Origin: Symbiodinium natans
Taxonomy: Eukaryota; Sar; Dinophyceae; Suessiales; Symbiodiniaceae
Direction: 5' to 3'
DNA: 64,000 nucleotides
NCBI GenBank assembly: GCA_905221605.1
Contig: CAJNDS010002660.1
Span: 105,001 to 169,000, forward strand
How positions within the stretch are numbered: position 1 is the first letter of the stretch; each line of letters begins with the position of its first letter. Position numbers and translations under genes: made by a program. The notes beneath the pieces are model-generated. The model searched no databases, was not told the DNA's origin, and saw only the letters and a list, made by a program, of their open reading frames with translations. This document shows positions 42,700 through 52,250 of this stretch, piece by piece.

Positions 42700-44663
42700 T
42701 ATGAGCCTATGGCTCAAGCAACTGATCGCTTTCCACTTCAGGCCCCCAAGCAAAAAACCCTACACTTCTAAGTCCTCAAAGCCACCAGCCCCGAACCCAC
42801 CCCCCGCATCCCCCCAAACCCTCACACCCTCAAACCCTCCAAACTCTCAAACCCCACATGCTCTCAATGCCCCCAAAGCCCAAACCCCCCTAAATCCCTA
42901 AACCCCAAACCCTAACCCTCAGAACTCTCAAAACCCAAACAATCCGAAATCCCTTACACCTGAAACCCCTTTAAAAGCCCCCGTTTCATCCCCTAAACCC
43001 CTCAGCCCCGCTCAAACCCTAAACCCTAAACCCTAAACCCTAAACCCTAAACCCTAAACCCTAAACCCTAAACCCTAAACCCTAAACCCTAAACCCTAAA
43101 CCCTAAACCCTAAACCCTAAACCCTAAACCCTAAACCCTCCACTCCAACCAAAGTCAGGCTCCGTCCTCGCAAGGTCACCCCGCAGCTGCGTCATCTGGC
43201 CTAAGGTAGTGGTTTAGGGGTTTGGGTTTAGGGTTTAGGGTTTAGGGTTTAGGGTTTAGGGGTTAGGGGTTAGGGTTTAGGGTTTAGGGGTTTAGGGGTC
43301 TAGGGTTTAGGGGTTTATGGGTTTAGGGGTTTAGGGGTTGGAGCCTAGGGCCTGTCTAGGGTTTAGGGCTTGGGGCCTGAGGGGCCCGGGTGCCCAAACA
43401 TTACGAAGATTCCCCCCTAAGCATCCGTACATAATTGTACTCCCGAAGTTCTTTAAACTCGGGTGCCGTTTTGGGGTCCCTTATGTAATGCGGCAGCCTT
43501 ATAAAAGGACCCAAAAAAGGACCCTGATTTAGAAAACTAGCCAGTAAAGGCAAGTCTCAGTAGAAGGGCTTCCGGGAATGAGAGTTTTTGGCTGTGTCAG
43601 GAATCATGAAGCTTCGGGCTGTTTGGGGGGTGGAGGTGAGGGTTTCGGGGAGAAGGTTCCCCTCCGCCGCGGAGTGCTTACTGGCTGAGTGGCCTGGGTG
43701 GGGGGGCTTTGAGCTTTGAAATGGAACGGGGGCTGCTGACCGACCCTAAACCCTAAACCCCCTAAACCCTAAACCCTAAACCCTAAACCCTAAACCTAAA
43801 CACTGTAAAGGCTGATTTGTCGGGTGGGGGAGGGGGGGTGGGCTTGGGGATTTCAAGAGAGTCATTGTGTGTTTTTGGGGACCGTTGCCCTAGACCCTGA
43901 ACCCTAAACCCTAAACCCTCCAGAGAAAGCCTTAATCCGAAACCCTAAACCCTCAACCCTCAACCCCCCCAAACCCCAAATCCTGACCCAAATATTTGCG
44001 CCGAAAACCACCAAGGCCCCAACGCTCCAGTTGCCCCTTCTGCTCACGCAGGCTCCGCACGATGTGCTCGGAGCGCAGAAGCTCCTGGACCAAGGTTTTA
44101 AAGTTTAGGTTTAGGGCTTATCGGGTTTTATCGGGTTCTAGGGTCTAGGGTTTAGGATAAGTTTAGGTTTTACGGTTTAGGACGACCCCGGCACTGAGAA
44201 GATTCGCACGACCCCTGCCTGCCCAACAAATCGAGAACCGCACCAAGTGCATCCGGTATGGCTCAAGGGTTAAAAGTGTTTGGTTAGTTTGCGGGGTGTT
44301 GTGGGATATGGTTATGGTTACTGTTGCTCCCCCTAGACGCGAACCCTTCAACCCGAGACCCTGAACCCAAACACCCACACCCTAAACCCTAAACCCTGAA
44401 CCCTAAACCCTAAACCCACGACCCTTGAGGAACCCGCGAAGCCCGAAGCCTGCAATCGGCACCTCGTTCTTGGTGCGGAGGGCGTGCGCGTGGCGCTCCG
44501 ACTCTGCGCGCTCGCGCCTGTGAAAGCGGTGCCCCCCCCCTCCCCCTCCTCGAGGGGGTTTCGGGTTTAGGGTTAGGGTTTAGGGTTTGGGGTTCAGGGT
44601 TCAGGGTTCAGGGTTTAGGGTTTAGGGTTTAGGGTTTAGGCTTTAAGGCTTTAGGGTTTAGGG
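42700..44663. repeat. telomere-like arrays with coiled-coil exon islands
   Basis: 42765-43010 degenerate CCCTAAA-strand; 43017-43138 clean CCCTAAA, about 17 units; 43210-43370 TTTAGGG and TTTAGGGG; 43745-43800 CCCTAAA; 44380-44415 CCCTAAA; 44560-44660 TTTAGGG with TTCAGGG. A foldback-like copy lies at 43455-43550. 43560-43740 is unique. 43820-43990 is mostly degenerate repeat. Confidence 0.8.
43145..44530 (-). CDS. probable coiled-coil protein exons
   Basis: Three minus-strand islands, each open and helical: 44530-44435 reads RFHRRERAESERHAHALRTK then NE before GTGCCG; 44100-44025 reads TLVQELLRSEHIVRSLREQK then GQLERWG; 43205-43150 reads GQMTQLRGDLARTEPDF. Telomere-like repeat fills the gaps. 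They look like consecutive exons of one coiled-coil protein. The LINE inserted upstream (44.7-51.4 kb) would lie in an intron if the exon at 52.3 kb belongs to the same gene. Confidence 0.5.
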
Positions 44664-44671
44664 TTTTTTTT

Positions 44672-45160
44672 TTAGGGCTGCCATGCGCTTCCAACATGCT
44701 TGCTGTACATAGGGAAAATACTCGGCGCGCGCGTTGGCGCAGTGCGTAAGAGGTCGCCAAACCGTGTGTCTTTGGATATTAAATGTTTTAGGCCCAGGAA
44801 GTCCCTTCGGGCTTCTGGGTCTGTGGCGGAGTGGTGGTTATAAAACCTTACTGCTTCCGTGGAAACTAGTTCAAACCAATATCTACAGGGGTGTCCTCTT
44901 GTGCGGGCCTTAGTAAATCTGATTCGGTCCTTGTATCCGGGAGAGAACACTACATGGTGAATGGGGTCCTGGGGGCTTGCTAATATAGAGCTCTGGAGTA
45001 ATCCAAATTGTTGCGCCAGCAGTGTTTGGGAGGGCAAATATGGCTTGCCTGCAATTTTCCAAACCTTCTGGTTGGATATGTGTGAGTAGTACGAGGATTT
45101 GATTTTAATGGAGCGTCTAAGATACCTATGGTACCAGGCGTCGATTTTTTGAAGGAGTGG
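44672..45160 (-). CDS. LINE reverse transcriptase C-terminal part
   Basis: After a frame change at the A6 tract the reading continues as KIDAWYHRYLRRSIKIKSSY and YSHISNQKVWKIAGKPYLPS, the conserved region that follows the polymerase core in many LINEs. It then runs through GLLQSSILASPQDPIHHVVF to WQP and a TAA. The stop lies inside a CCCTAA that merges with the A10 tail. This frame matches that of ORF1 and the endonuclease, which suggests the middle segment was displaced by two compensating single-base changes or assembly errors in A runs. Confidence 0.7.
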   Translation of the reverse strand, partial: PLLQKIDAWYHRYLRRSIKIKSSYYSHISNQKVWKIAGKPYLPSQTLLAQQFGLLQSSILASPQDPIHHVVFSPGYKDRIRFTKARTRGHPCRYWFELVSTEAVRFYNHHSATDPEARRDFLGLKHLISKDTRFGDLLRTAPTRAPSIFPMYSKHVGSAWQP

Positions 45161-46485
45161 GTTTCTAGTGTGAGGACATCCAGGGAGTATAGCAGGACAG
45201 GAACAATGCAGCTATGGAAGATGTGGGTTTTTACTTTAATGGGTAGTTTACTTTGCCATATGTGTTGGAGCTTCATGAATGAGGAGTGAGCTAGTTCCAT
45301 TCTATGCTGAATGGCGATTTTTGGCGGAGTAGTCCAGCTGATCCTAGAGCCCAAATATTTAACCTGATCGCTTACAGGCACTGGAGTGCCATCGGCAAAG
45401 CTGATGTCTGCCTGTGCGCTGGGGTGGCGGAGTAGTTCGGTTTTCGTGTAATTGAGTTGTAATCCATATAAAGATGCTTCTACCTGTACGCATGCCAAAA
45501 ATGATTCGAGCTGTGGTGCCGTGACTGCCATTAGAAGAGTATCATCTGCGTATTCTATATCATAAATGGGCTTGCCTATTGACCAAGTGTTTTGCGGTGT
45601 ACCCTCGCTCCTAAGCCGAGCGTCGATGTCGTGGAACAATACTGTCATGATCATGATGAACAAGTAAGGGCTAAGTGGACAGCCCTGTCGTATGCCACTT
45701 TTAGGCGTGCCCCAACTTTTTTCTTGAGAGAATCCTTGAGTGCAAAATTGTGGGTCGGTGTAGAGGTCTGTTATGATTTCAATGTAAGTGGGGTGCACTC
45801 CTAATCTTTTAAGGGCGACCATCATGGCGGGGTGGCTAACTTTGTCGAACGCTTGCTTCCAATCTAGAAAGAGAAGTTGGAAAGGCTGACCTGTTTTGGC
45901 GGAGTAATCTTGGAGCCTGCGCAGGATAAACAATGGCTGTTTTGTACTTCTTTTTGCACGGAAGCCATACTGGGTGGAGCGTAGTTGTGCGTCGTGTTTA
46001 GTGGCTAGTCTTTTTTGCAGCATGGCGGAGTAGATTTTGTAAAACGTGTTTAGAAGGGAGATCGGCCTGTAATTGGAGGGGTCTGAGTCTGATCCCTTTC
46101 CCTTGTAGATGCTTACCACGAGCGCTTCTTTCCATGAAGAGGGGACCTTCCTGGCTCTGAGGCAAGCGTTCATAAGGCGGAGTAGCTGGGTTTCACCGTA
46201 GTGGTCGAGGAGTAATATTATTTCTCCCTTTACGCCGTCTAGTCCTGGGGCCCTGCCTTTTCTTATACCCTGGATGGCAGCGTAGAGTTCTTCATGTTGA
46301 AAGGGAAGGGGGTCAAGTTCGTCGGTCTTGTAAAGCGGGGGGGAAGAGCGGAGTAGTTCGATTTCCTCCTCGGTGACGTCCGGTGGGGACCACTGGTTGT
46401 TTTGGAGGTGATCTCTAAAGATTTTATGCGTGTTCGTCCATGGGACTGGTGTGCCTGAAACTTTTAGTCTGGTTCTCCTAGCTCT
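45151..46485 (-). CDS. LINE reverse transcriptase core
   Basis: Open from just after the TAG at 46486. Motifs in order: RKGRAPGLDGVKGE, NYRPISLLNTFYKIYS, LLFLDWKQAFDKVSH (first catalytic Asp), GIRQGCPLSPYLF, EYADDTLLM (catalytic YADD at 45541-45552), GLQLNYTKTEL and VKYLGSRISW. This is a complete fingers-palm set. The first Met (46173) lies inside the domain, so this is a segment of a longer polyprotein and not a separate gene. It copies the element RNA into DNA at the target site. Confidence 0.85.
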
Positions 46486-47015
46486 CTAACCTTTTTTGAA
46501 GCTCTGGACTTGTTTCCAGATTTTGGTGTGTGACGGGTTGGGGTCAGTAAGCAACTGCTCGCGTGTCCATTCCCTTTTTATTTTACGGGCCTGTTTTTTA
46601 AGGAGTTTGTGTTTTTTGATATGGGCGGAGTGGTCAATGGATTTTAGGTGCCTAACTTCATGGAACTGTTGTAGTAGTTCCTGCGTCATCCAGGGCTGCT
46701 TGGGCTTGCGTTTCAGTAGTGGTATGTGTTGCGACTCAGCTTTGTGCAGAGCTCGTACTAATGTGGAATTGAGGCGTTCCAACGCGGAGTGGTCAGTAGA
46801 TTGTACTGGTTCAATGAACTCCGAGGGGGTGAGAAGAGGGGTGATGTCGTGCCTACCTCCCATTGGGTCAGGTATTTGTTTTCCTTCTTCTGCTAACCTG
46901 TCCGCTATTTCATTAAAGTGGTCTCCTGAATGGCCTTTGACCCAAAACCAATCTACTGTGGTGCGGTTTTGCAACTCTGCCAATAAGATACGTGCATATT
47001 TAATCATGGTTTTGT
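46486..47015 (-). CDS. LINE RNase H C-terminal half and linker
   Basis: In the same frame as the reverse transcriptase, interrupted only by the TAG at 46486. It begins MIKYARILLAELQNRTTVDW and contains VKGHSGDHFNEIADRLAEEG, the last RNase H motifs (His and Asp). A charged linker follows (KKHKLLKKQARKIKREWTRE). The first half of the domain is in the upstream frame. Confidence 0.8.
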
Positions 47016-49687
47016 CTTTTAGCCTTAGATCTACCCCTTACAGCGTCTGACATCCAACGACTGTCGTAGTAGAAGGAAATTTGTTTAGGCGGAGTGGTCA
47101 ATGTTAGTATGTACAATGCCGCTTCCATCCAGGCGCTTAGCTCTCCTGTATTATTACTGCCTACTGTCGCTCCTAGGTGAACTGCTGCATGTGGATCAGT
47201 GCTGACTGGACCTTTTGAGGCAATTGAATCTTGATTGGTTGTTATGATTGTGTAGCCCCAGCCTGCGGGAGTAGTGGCCGAGCAACGGCCTTTGCTTCCC
47301 GAACCATCCGTGTATACTGCCCAATTGGCGTCAGTTGTGTTGAGATTGGGTATTGATTTGTGTTTGGTACATTTTTTAAACGTGTGATTGAACAGGGTTT
47401 TAGCGGAGTAGTCTATGGTGGAGTAATCTCTTGCAGGAGGTTTGATTGTGGAGGGTGGTTGGGCTTTGAGTTTAACCCGAATGACTGATTCTAGAAGATA
47501 ATGGTCACTAACAAATCCTGTGCTATGAACTGCTTGGCATTGTTGAACCGTAGGTAACCATTTGGATCTGGTGACCAAACGGTCCAGTGCCTGGAATCTG
47601 TGCGGGTCGATGGTTGGTCGTTGTTGTTCGTGCACTAAGGCGGAGTAGCAAGTGAGGTAATCCCTGACTTTCCCTGCGACCTTTAGGTTCTCATTTTCTG
47701 ACTGGGGCAAGCTTTGAAATCTATCCCAAATTGGTAGCCATCCTATGGGGTCACTAGAGAACGTGAGCCAATCTAATGGGGGAGGGGATTTATCTCGGTA
47801 TGTGATGTGCTTCAGAAGGTTACTCTGCTTGTAGGTTAGAACATCCTTAGCTTCAGAGGTACTCAGGAATCTCAGATAGAGCTCTCTGTTGTTACCTTCT
47901 GTGGTTAGTATACTGAGTCTTCCCTTACCATATACATTGGGGCCCAACATGTGATGTTCATCTGGTTTTCTACCTTGTAGTCTCACATTGAAGTCCCCTA
48001 TGATATAAACCGGCTCTGGTTGAGGTATTTTGTGCAATACCGAGTCTAGCTTATCCCAGAAGGGGAGCTTGCTAGTTTCAACATCTCGTTTATTGTGTGG
48101 GGAGTAGACTCCTATGAGGTGAACATCTCCGGCCGATGCTGCTAGTGTGATTTGAAGGATCCTCGCACTATGCTGAACTACATCTTTGAGGTGTGGTAGA
48201 GTTTGGGGGGGAATGATTGCTGTCACTCCTGCGAACTTGTCCTTGTTACTGCCATTGCTAATGAACCTGTGCCCCTCTGAGGTGAATTGGTGGTATGTTG
48301 TGTTGCGTGTTTCGGTGAGGAAAAGGACGTCAAGCTTTCTACTACGGAGTAAAGTGAGGACTGACTGGTGTTTTAGTATTTCGGCCATTCCCTGTACGTT
48401 TTGTGTACCTATTTTAAAAGGTTGTCCATACGGCAAGGGTGGTGGGGCTACTGCTGGCGGAGTAGCCTTTTTTTGCTTGCCGATTTGTTCAGGCCTTAGT
48501 ATGAGGGTTTTGAAAAGGTACGAATTTCGTACCCCGGTTTGGCGCCTACTTTTGACTGCTTTCAAGGGCACCCCCCCTTTTACCAGTGCGCTGCCCGACG
48601 CTTCTGGTAATATAGGCCCACCCACGCTCCTGCGCCAACGGCGGAAAAGCTGCCGTCGAAGGCGTCTAGAGCGGGCACCCAAACCTAGAGGGTGGACTGA
48701 AGAAGGGGGGGGAGGGGTGATACACTCTTCGTCTCCCGGTTGCCCGGGTCCCGGCGTGCCTCGTGGAGGCGGCGTTGGCCTATCCTTCTGTGAATTCGTT
48801 GGTAGGCGGAAGGGCCGGCTGGCCGAAAAATGGCGGAGTGGTCTTCGGGTGTAGTTTACCTTACGACCATCTGTGAAACGATAAGAGACTCGCCTACCCG
48901 TTCTTATTTTGGGTCTGGGAGTGAGTTGAGGGAAAGGGGAATTTTCGGGAAGCTTTGGGGGGCTAATGGGTCGTTGGGAAAGGAGAAAATCACGGCTAAG
49001 TTTGGCTTGATGAATGAAGCTGTACTCCATAGTGGCTTGAGGGTACTCAGTGTACTTGTGGGGAATTAGAAGATCTAGCTGTAATGTTGTTGTGTTACCG
49101 TTTTTGATGTGTTGTAATTTGTTGCGGAGTAGCTGTTGCAGAAGCTCCCACTGGCTTATCCCATACTTGATAAGTGAACATATTGTAGAATGCACTACCA
49201 GAGAATCCATAAGGACAATGGGGAAAGAGGATCTAGTGGTTGAGGTGTAGTAAAAGACGCATAAGAAGGCGATGATAATGTAGGTGCATGAAGCCTGAAG
49301 GTGAGGATTAGTTGGGAGTTTACTGGGTCTCTTTCGGCTTCTACGAACAACCCTCATATCCCACTGCAGGTCTTTAGCTGTGAGGGTTTGTTTGGCGACC
49401 TCTACAAACTCAGCGTGCGACCGCGATCGTGCAACACCCGGGGCACCCAAAAACCTGGAAACTCTGAAAGGGTAAAGTCTTATCATATGGGGGGCGGGGT
49501 GGTTGTGGGTGGAAGGCCTGCTCAACCCCTGACTTAAAACATCTCGAAGCAATTCCTTTAAGAAAGTTTCAAATGTGAAGTTGCCTTCGAGGAGTACCTT
49601 GAAATTGTGGGGGAGCGGCGCACTAGCCTGGAGATAAAAAGAGGTACGTACCTCCCTGGCTAGATCGCGAATTCGAGCCGGAACCCT
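47000..49687 (-). CDS. LINE APE-type endonuclease and RNase H N-terminal half
   Basis: The frame is open from directly after the ORF1 TGA (RVPARIRDLAREVRTSFYLQ) to 47000. A basic, proline-rich N-terminal region leads to an exonuclease-endonuclease-phosphatase fold: KIGTQNVQGM, LDVLFLTETRN, VYIIGDFNVRL and FVSDHYLLES (SDH). RNase H follows: NWAVYTDGSGSKG (first Asp), NNTGELSAW (Glu), ISFYYDSRWM (Asp). The endonuclease would nick the target to prime reverse transcription. RNase H placed between endonuclease and polymerase is not the usual C-terminal position. The frame ends in an A-rich stretch, where a +1 shift would continue the domain. Confidence 0.8.
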   Translation of the reverse strand, partial: RVPARIRDLAREVRTSFYLQASAPLPHNFKVLLEGNFTFETFLKELLRDVLSQGLSRPSTHNHPAPHMIRLYPFRVSRFLGAPGVARSRSHAEFVEVAKQTLTAKDLQWDMRVVRRSRKRPSKLPTNPHLQASCTYIIIAFLCVFYYTSTTRSSFPIVLMDSLVVHSTICSLIKYGISQWELLQQLLRNKLQHIKNGNTTTLQLDLLIPHKYTEYPQATMEYSFIHQAKLSRDFLLSQRPISPPKLPENSPFPQLTPRPKIRTGRRVSYRFTDGRKVNYTRRPLRHFSASRPFRLPTNSQKDRPTPPPRGTPGPGQPGDEECITPPPPSSVHPLGLGARSRRLRRQLFRRWRRSVGGPILPEASGSALVKGGVPLKAVKSRRQTGVRNSYLFKTLILRPEQIGKQKKATPPAVAPPPLPYGQPFKIGTQNVQGMAEILKHQSVLTLLRSRKLDVLFLTETRNTTYHQFTSEGHRFISNGSNKDKFAGVTAIIPPQTLPHLKDVVQHSARILQITLAASAGDVHLIGVYSPHNKRDVETSKLPFWDKLDSVLHKIPQPEPVYIIGDFNVRLQGRKPDEHHMLGPNVYGKGRLSILTTEGNNRELYLRFLSTSEAKDVLTYKQSNLLKHITYRDKSPPPLDWLTFSSDPIGWLPIWDRFQSLPQSENENLKVAGKVRDYLTCYSALVHEQQRPTIDPHRFQALDRLVTRSKWLPTVQQCQAVHSTGFVSDHYLLESVIRVKLKAQPPSTIKPPARDYSTIDYSAKTLFNHTFKKCTKHKSIPNLNTTDANWAVYTDGSGSKGRCSATTPAGWGYTIITTNQDSIASKGPVSTDPHAAVHLGATVGSNNTGELSAWMEAALYILTLTTPPKQISFYYDSRWMSDAVRGRSKAKRQNHD

Positions 49688-51361
49688 TCAGGCCGTGGGG
49701 GCCGTGAGAAGCGGAGTAGCCGCAACCGGGGCTCCGGAAAAAGTAGCCTGGCGGTAGTCGCCGCATTTGCGGCTGTTTTCGCCAAACTTATCACAATACT
49801 CATCCCAAACGTAGGCCACTTGGGACACCAGTCTGATCTCGAGGTCGATCGGGTACGGCATCGAGCTGGCGGAGTAGATCATCGGGGCCGTCCAGTGACG
49901 GGACCCCTTTCCAGCAAGCATCCCCTTGCCCGTGCCCTTTGCTGCAGCCTTGGCGTTGGCGAAGTGGTCGCGCTCTGCTGCATCCATCTCCTGCTGGACC
50001 CCGAAGACGATCTTGTTCCAGCTGTAGGACCAAATCGTGTCCTCCTCTGTCATCAACTCATCGGGCGGAGTGGTTGCAAGCCAGTCGGAGATGACCTTTG
50101 TGATCTCGAGGATGCCTTTGAACTGCTCCCCCTCGGCGTAGTAGTGGAGGCGAGCGCAGGCGGTGGCTTGCTCATCAAAGCCGCGCGCCATTTGGGGCGA
50201 CATCACCGTGAGCGTCTTCCACAAGATCACCACCTGGCGGGGCTCGGTCTCCTCCTTGAGGTTGAGGGCTTGGAGGAGTACTCGGATTGGAATTTCCAAC
50301 TTTCGTTGGAATTGGGGGCTCGAAGGTGTAGCCCTGATATGGTGGCGGGGTACTGGAGTGCGCGCATCCTTGTACAGTGGGGTACCCTGAGTGCCACCAT
50401 ATGCCTCCATGAACGCCTTTCTCAGGTCCCAGGATTTGAAGCTGAGTAGCGTTACCGAGCTCCACTTCTGTGCCCCTGCCGGCGGAGTAGACGGGTCTGC
50501 AGAGAGGACATTGAGGTACTTGTACTCGCCGTCGAAGTTGGCCCACCCCCTCTGCTGCAAGAAGGCCTGGACGTGGGTGATCTGCTCGAGCATCCAATTG
50601 ACCATGAAGAGCCGTTCGGAGGGCGACATGCTCGTATCCCAGCCGGTCAAAATGACCATGAGTGCAGCACTTTGCTTTTGGAGGGCTCTGTTCTCTGAAG
50701 CCATCCAGGCTAACTCCTTGGATTGGCGTAGTAGTCTATCGTCCAGCGAGACCAATGCTGCCTCAACTTGGTTGATCAAATTGTAGAGTTCAGGACGGAT
50801 CACGGCGGTGTGGTAATGCCGGATGGTGTCCAGGACTTGCGCCCTGGTGGAAATCGTTTCCTTCATCCATAGGGCCATATCTGTCGGGTTGTTTGCGTTG
50901 ACACCGGCGGAGTGGGCTGTGGCTACAAAAGCCGTCTCCTGCTGGTAGTGCATGGGCTGGAAAAGACCAGTGTCTTGCTTTGCCGGCGGAGTACTCCCTG
51001 AGGCGGTTGGAGCCGTTGGGCCAAAGGTGTCTCCGGTTGGGGTGGCCAGCCCCGTTGAGGAAAAGGCCGGTGTCGGGGGGCCGCGCTTGGCAACCCTGCG
51101 CTGCTCGAAGAACAACTGCTGTGAGGCGGCGTACGCTGGGCCCTGTACCAAGGTGGCCTGCTCGCTGTAAACGCGCCTGGCCTCCATGAGGCTCTCTGCG
51201 GCCCCTGTGCCATCCGTCATGGCTCGAAACTGGGGTGGCGTTGTAGCCCTTGAGGCTACAAGGCAAAACCCCGAAAAAAAGGCCGCGGCTGAAACCATCA
51301 TGCGAAGTGGTCCCTGCCTGGCAGAAAATTGACTGTGCAAACTGAAAGCGAAACCCACCAT
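49688..51361 (-). CDS. LINE ORF1, 557 codons, unknown fold
   Basis: Starts at the ATG at 51361 (MVGFAFSLHSQFSARQGPLR), about 35 nt from the repeat junction. No zinc knuckle or RRM can be identified. There are helical stretches (SLDDRLLRQSKELAWMASEN), a Gly/Lys-rich basic patch (KGTGKGMLAGKG) and a C-terminal Cys pair (DEYCDKFGENSRKCGDY). By position it is probably a nucleic-acid-binding chaperone. It ends in TGA, in the same frame as the open endonuclease region, so readthrough or a recent nonsense change are both possible. Confidence 0.6.
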   Translation of the reverse strand: MVGFAFSLHSQFSARQGPLRMMVSAAAFFSGFCLVASRATTPPQFRAMTDGTGAAESLMEARRVYSEQATLVQGPAYAASQQLFFEQRRVAKRGPPTPAFSSTGLATPTGDTFGPTAPTASGSTPPAKQDTGLFQPMHYQQETAFVATAHSAGVNANNPTDMALWMKETISTRAQVLDTIRHYHTAVIRPELYNLINQVEAALVSLDDRLLRQSKELAWMASENRALQKQSAALMVILTGWDTSMSPSERLFMVNWMLEQITHVQAFLQQRGWANFDGEYKYLNVLSADPSTPPAGAQKWSSVTLLSFKSWDLRKAFMEAYGGTQGTPLYKDARTPVPRHHIRATPSSPQFQRKLEIPIRVLLQALNLKEETEPRQVVILWKTLTVMSPQMARGFDEQATACARLHYYAEGEQFKGILEITKVISDWLATTPPDELMTEEDTIWSYSWNKIVFGVQQEMDAAERDHFANAKAAAKGTGKGMLAGKGSRHWTAPMIYSASSMPYPIDLEIRLVSQVAYVWDEYCDKFGENSRKCGDYRQATFSGAPVAATPLLTAPTA

Positions 51362-52250
51362 GTCTTGCAGCGAAGGCTGAGAGCCGATACGCCTGGGTTT
51401 AGGGTTTAGGGTTTAAGGTTTAGGGTTTAGGGGCCCCCGCTCCTCACCCTCAACCCCGCTCAAACTCCCTCAACCCCGCTCAGCCCCCCTCACCCCCCCT
51501 CAACCCCCTCAACCCCTTAACTTTCTGAAAACCCCCTAAATCACCTTTCACCCCCTAAAGGCCCTCAAGCCCCTAAAGCCCCTAAAGCCCCCAAACCCCC
51601 TAAACCCCCTAAACCCCCTAAACCCCCTAAACCCCCTAAGCCCCCTCAATCCCCTGAACCCTAAACCCTGGCGTTTAGGGGTTTAGGGCAAGACTCGTCA
51701 TCCCCTTTCTTCCTCCCCCCAAAATATCCCAGCTCCGTAACCTCATAGGAACCCCAAAAGGGACCACAATTTAGGGTTTAAGGCTCAGGGCTTAGGGTTT
51801 GCCAAAAGGAGCATAGTTAGAGAGAATCCTCACTACAGAGGCCGTGCTATATTGCATGAGGGGGAAAGTGTGAGTATTGGGGCGGACCGGTCCAAAACCA
51901 CAAGGCTTTTTTGACCCCCAGAACCCTGAAAACCCACACCTGAACCGGTTTAGTGTTTAGGGTTTAGCGTTTCGGGTCTAGGCTTTCGGCTTTCGGCTTT
52001 CGGCTTTCGGCTTTAGGCTTTAGGCTTTAGGCTTTCGGCTTTCGGCCTTCGGCTTTAGGCTTTAGGCTTTAGGCTTTAGGCTTTCGGCTTTCGGCTTTCG
52101 GCTTTAGGCTTTCGGCTTTAGGCTTTAGGCTTTAGGCTTTAGGCTTTAGGCTTTAGGCTTTAGGCTTTAGGCTTTAGGCTTTAGGCTTTAGGCTTTAGGC
52201 TTTAGGGGTTTGACCCCTCAACACTGTACGCCCCTCTTAATCCGTCAGAC

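Larger units (their letters stand above)
44664..51396 (-). mobile_element. LINE-like non-LTR retrotransposon, near full length
   Basis: Minus-strand element of about 6.7 kb. Order: short 5' leader, ORF1, APE-type endonuclease, RNase H, reverse transcriptase, C-terminal domain, stop within CCCTAA, then an A10 tract (44664-44673). Both ends abut CCCTAAA-type repeat in the same orientation, so it was inserted in a telomere-like array. The coding frame is interrupted by a TGA (49690-49688), a one-base shift near 47010-47025, a TAG (46488-46486) and a shift back at an A6 tract (45145-45150). Otherwise the catalytic motifs are intact. GCGGAGT (plus strand) recurs about 21 times across it. No long terminal repeats are seen and no target duplication can be told because the target is itself repetitive. 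Confidence 0.85.

Noticed and set aside
42434-42901. Plus-strand 155-codon protein opposite the glycosyltransferase first exon
   Set aside because: Its second half is degenerate telomere-like repeat. The minus-strand reading joins in phase to a recognised domain.
42705-44270. Relict dinoflagellate spliced-leader sequence (TATGGCTCAAG at about 42712 and 44257)
   Set aside because: Only the last 8 bases of the leader match (GGCTCAAG). The rest is absent and such a match is expected by chance.
44730-44770. tRNA-like A box (TGGCGCAGTGCGTAAG)
   Set aside because: No matching T-arm or acceptor stem, and it lies within the conserved coding part of the LINE.
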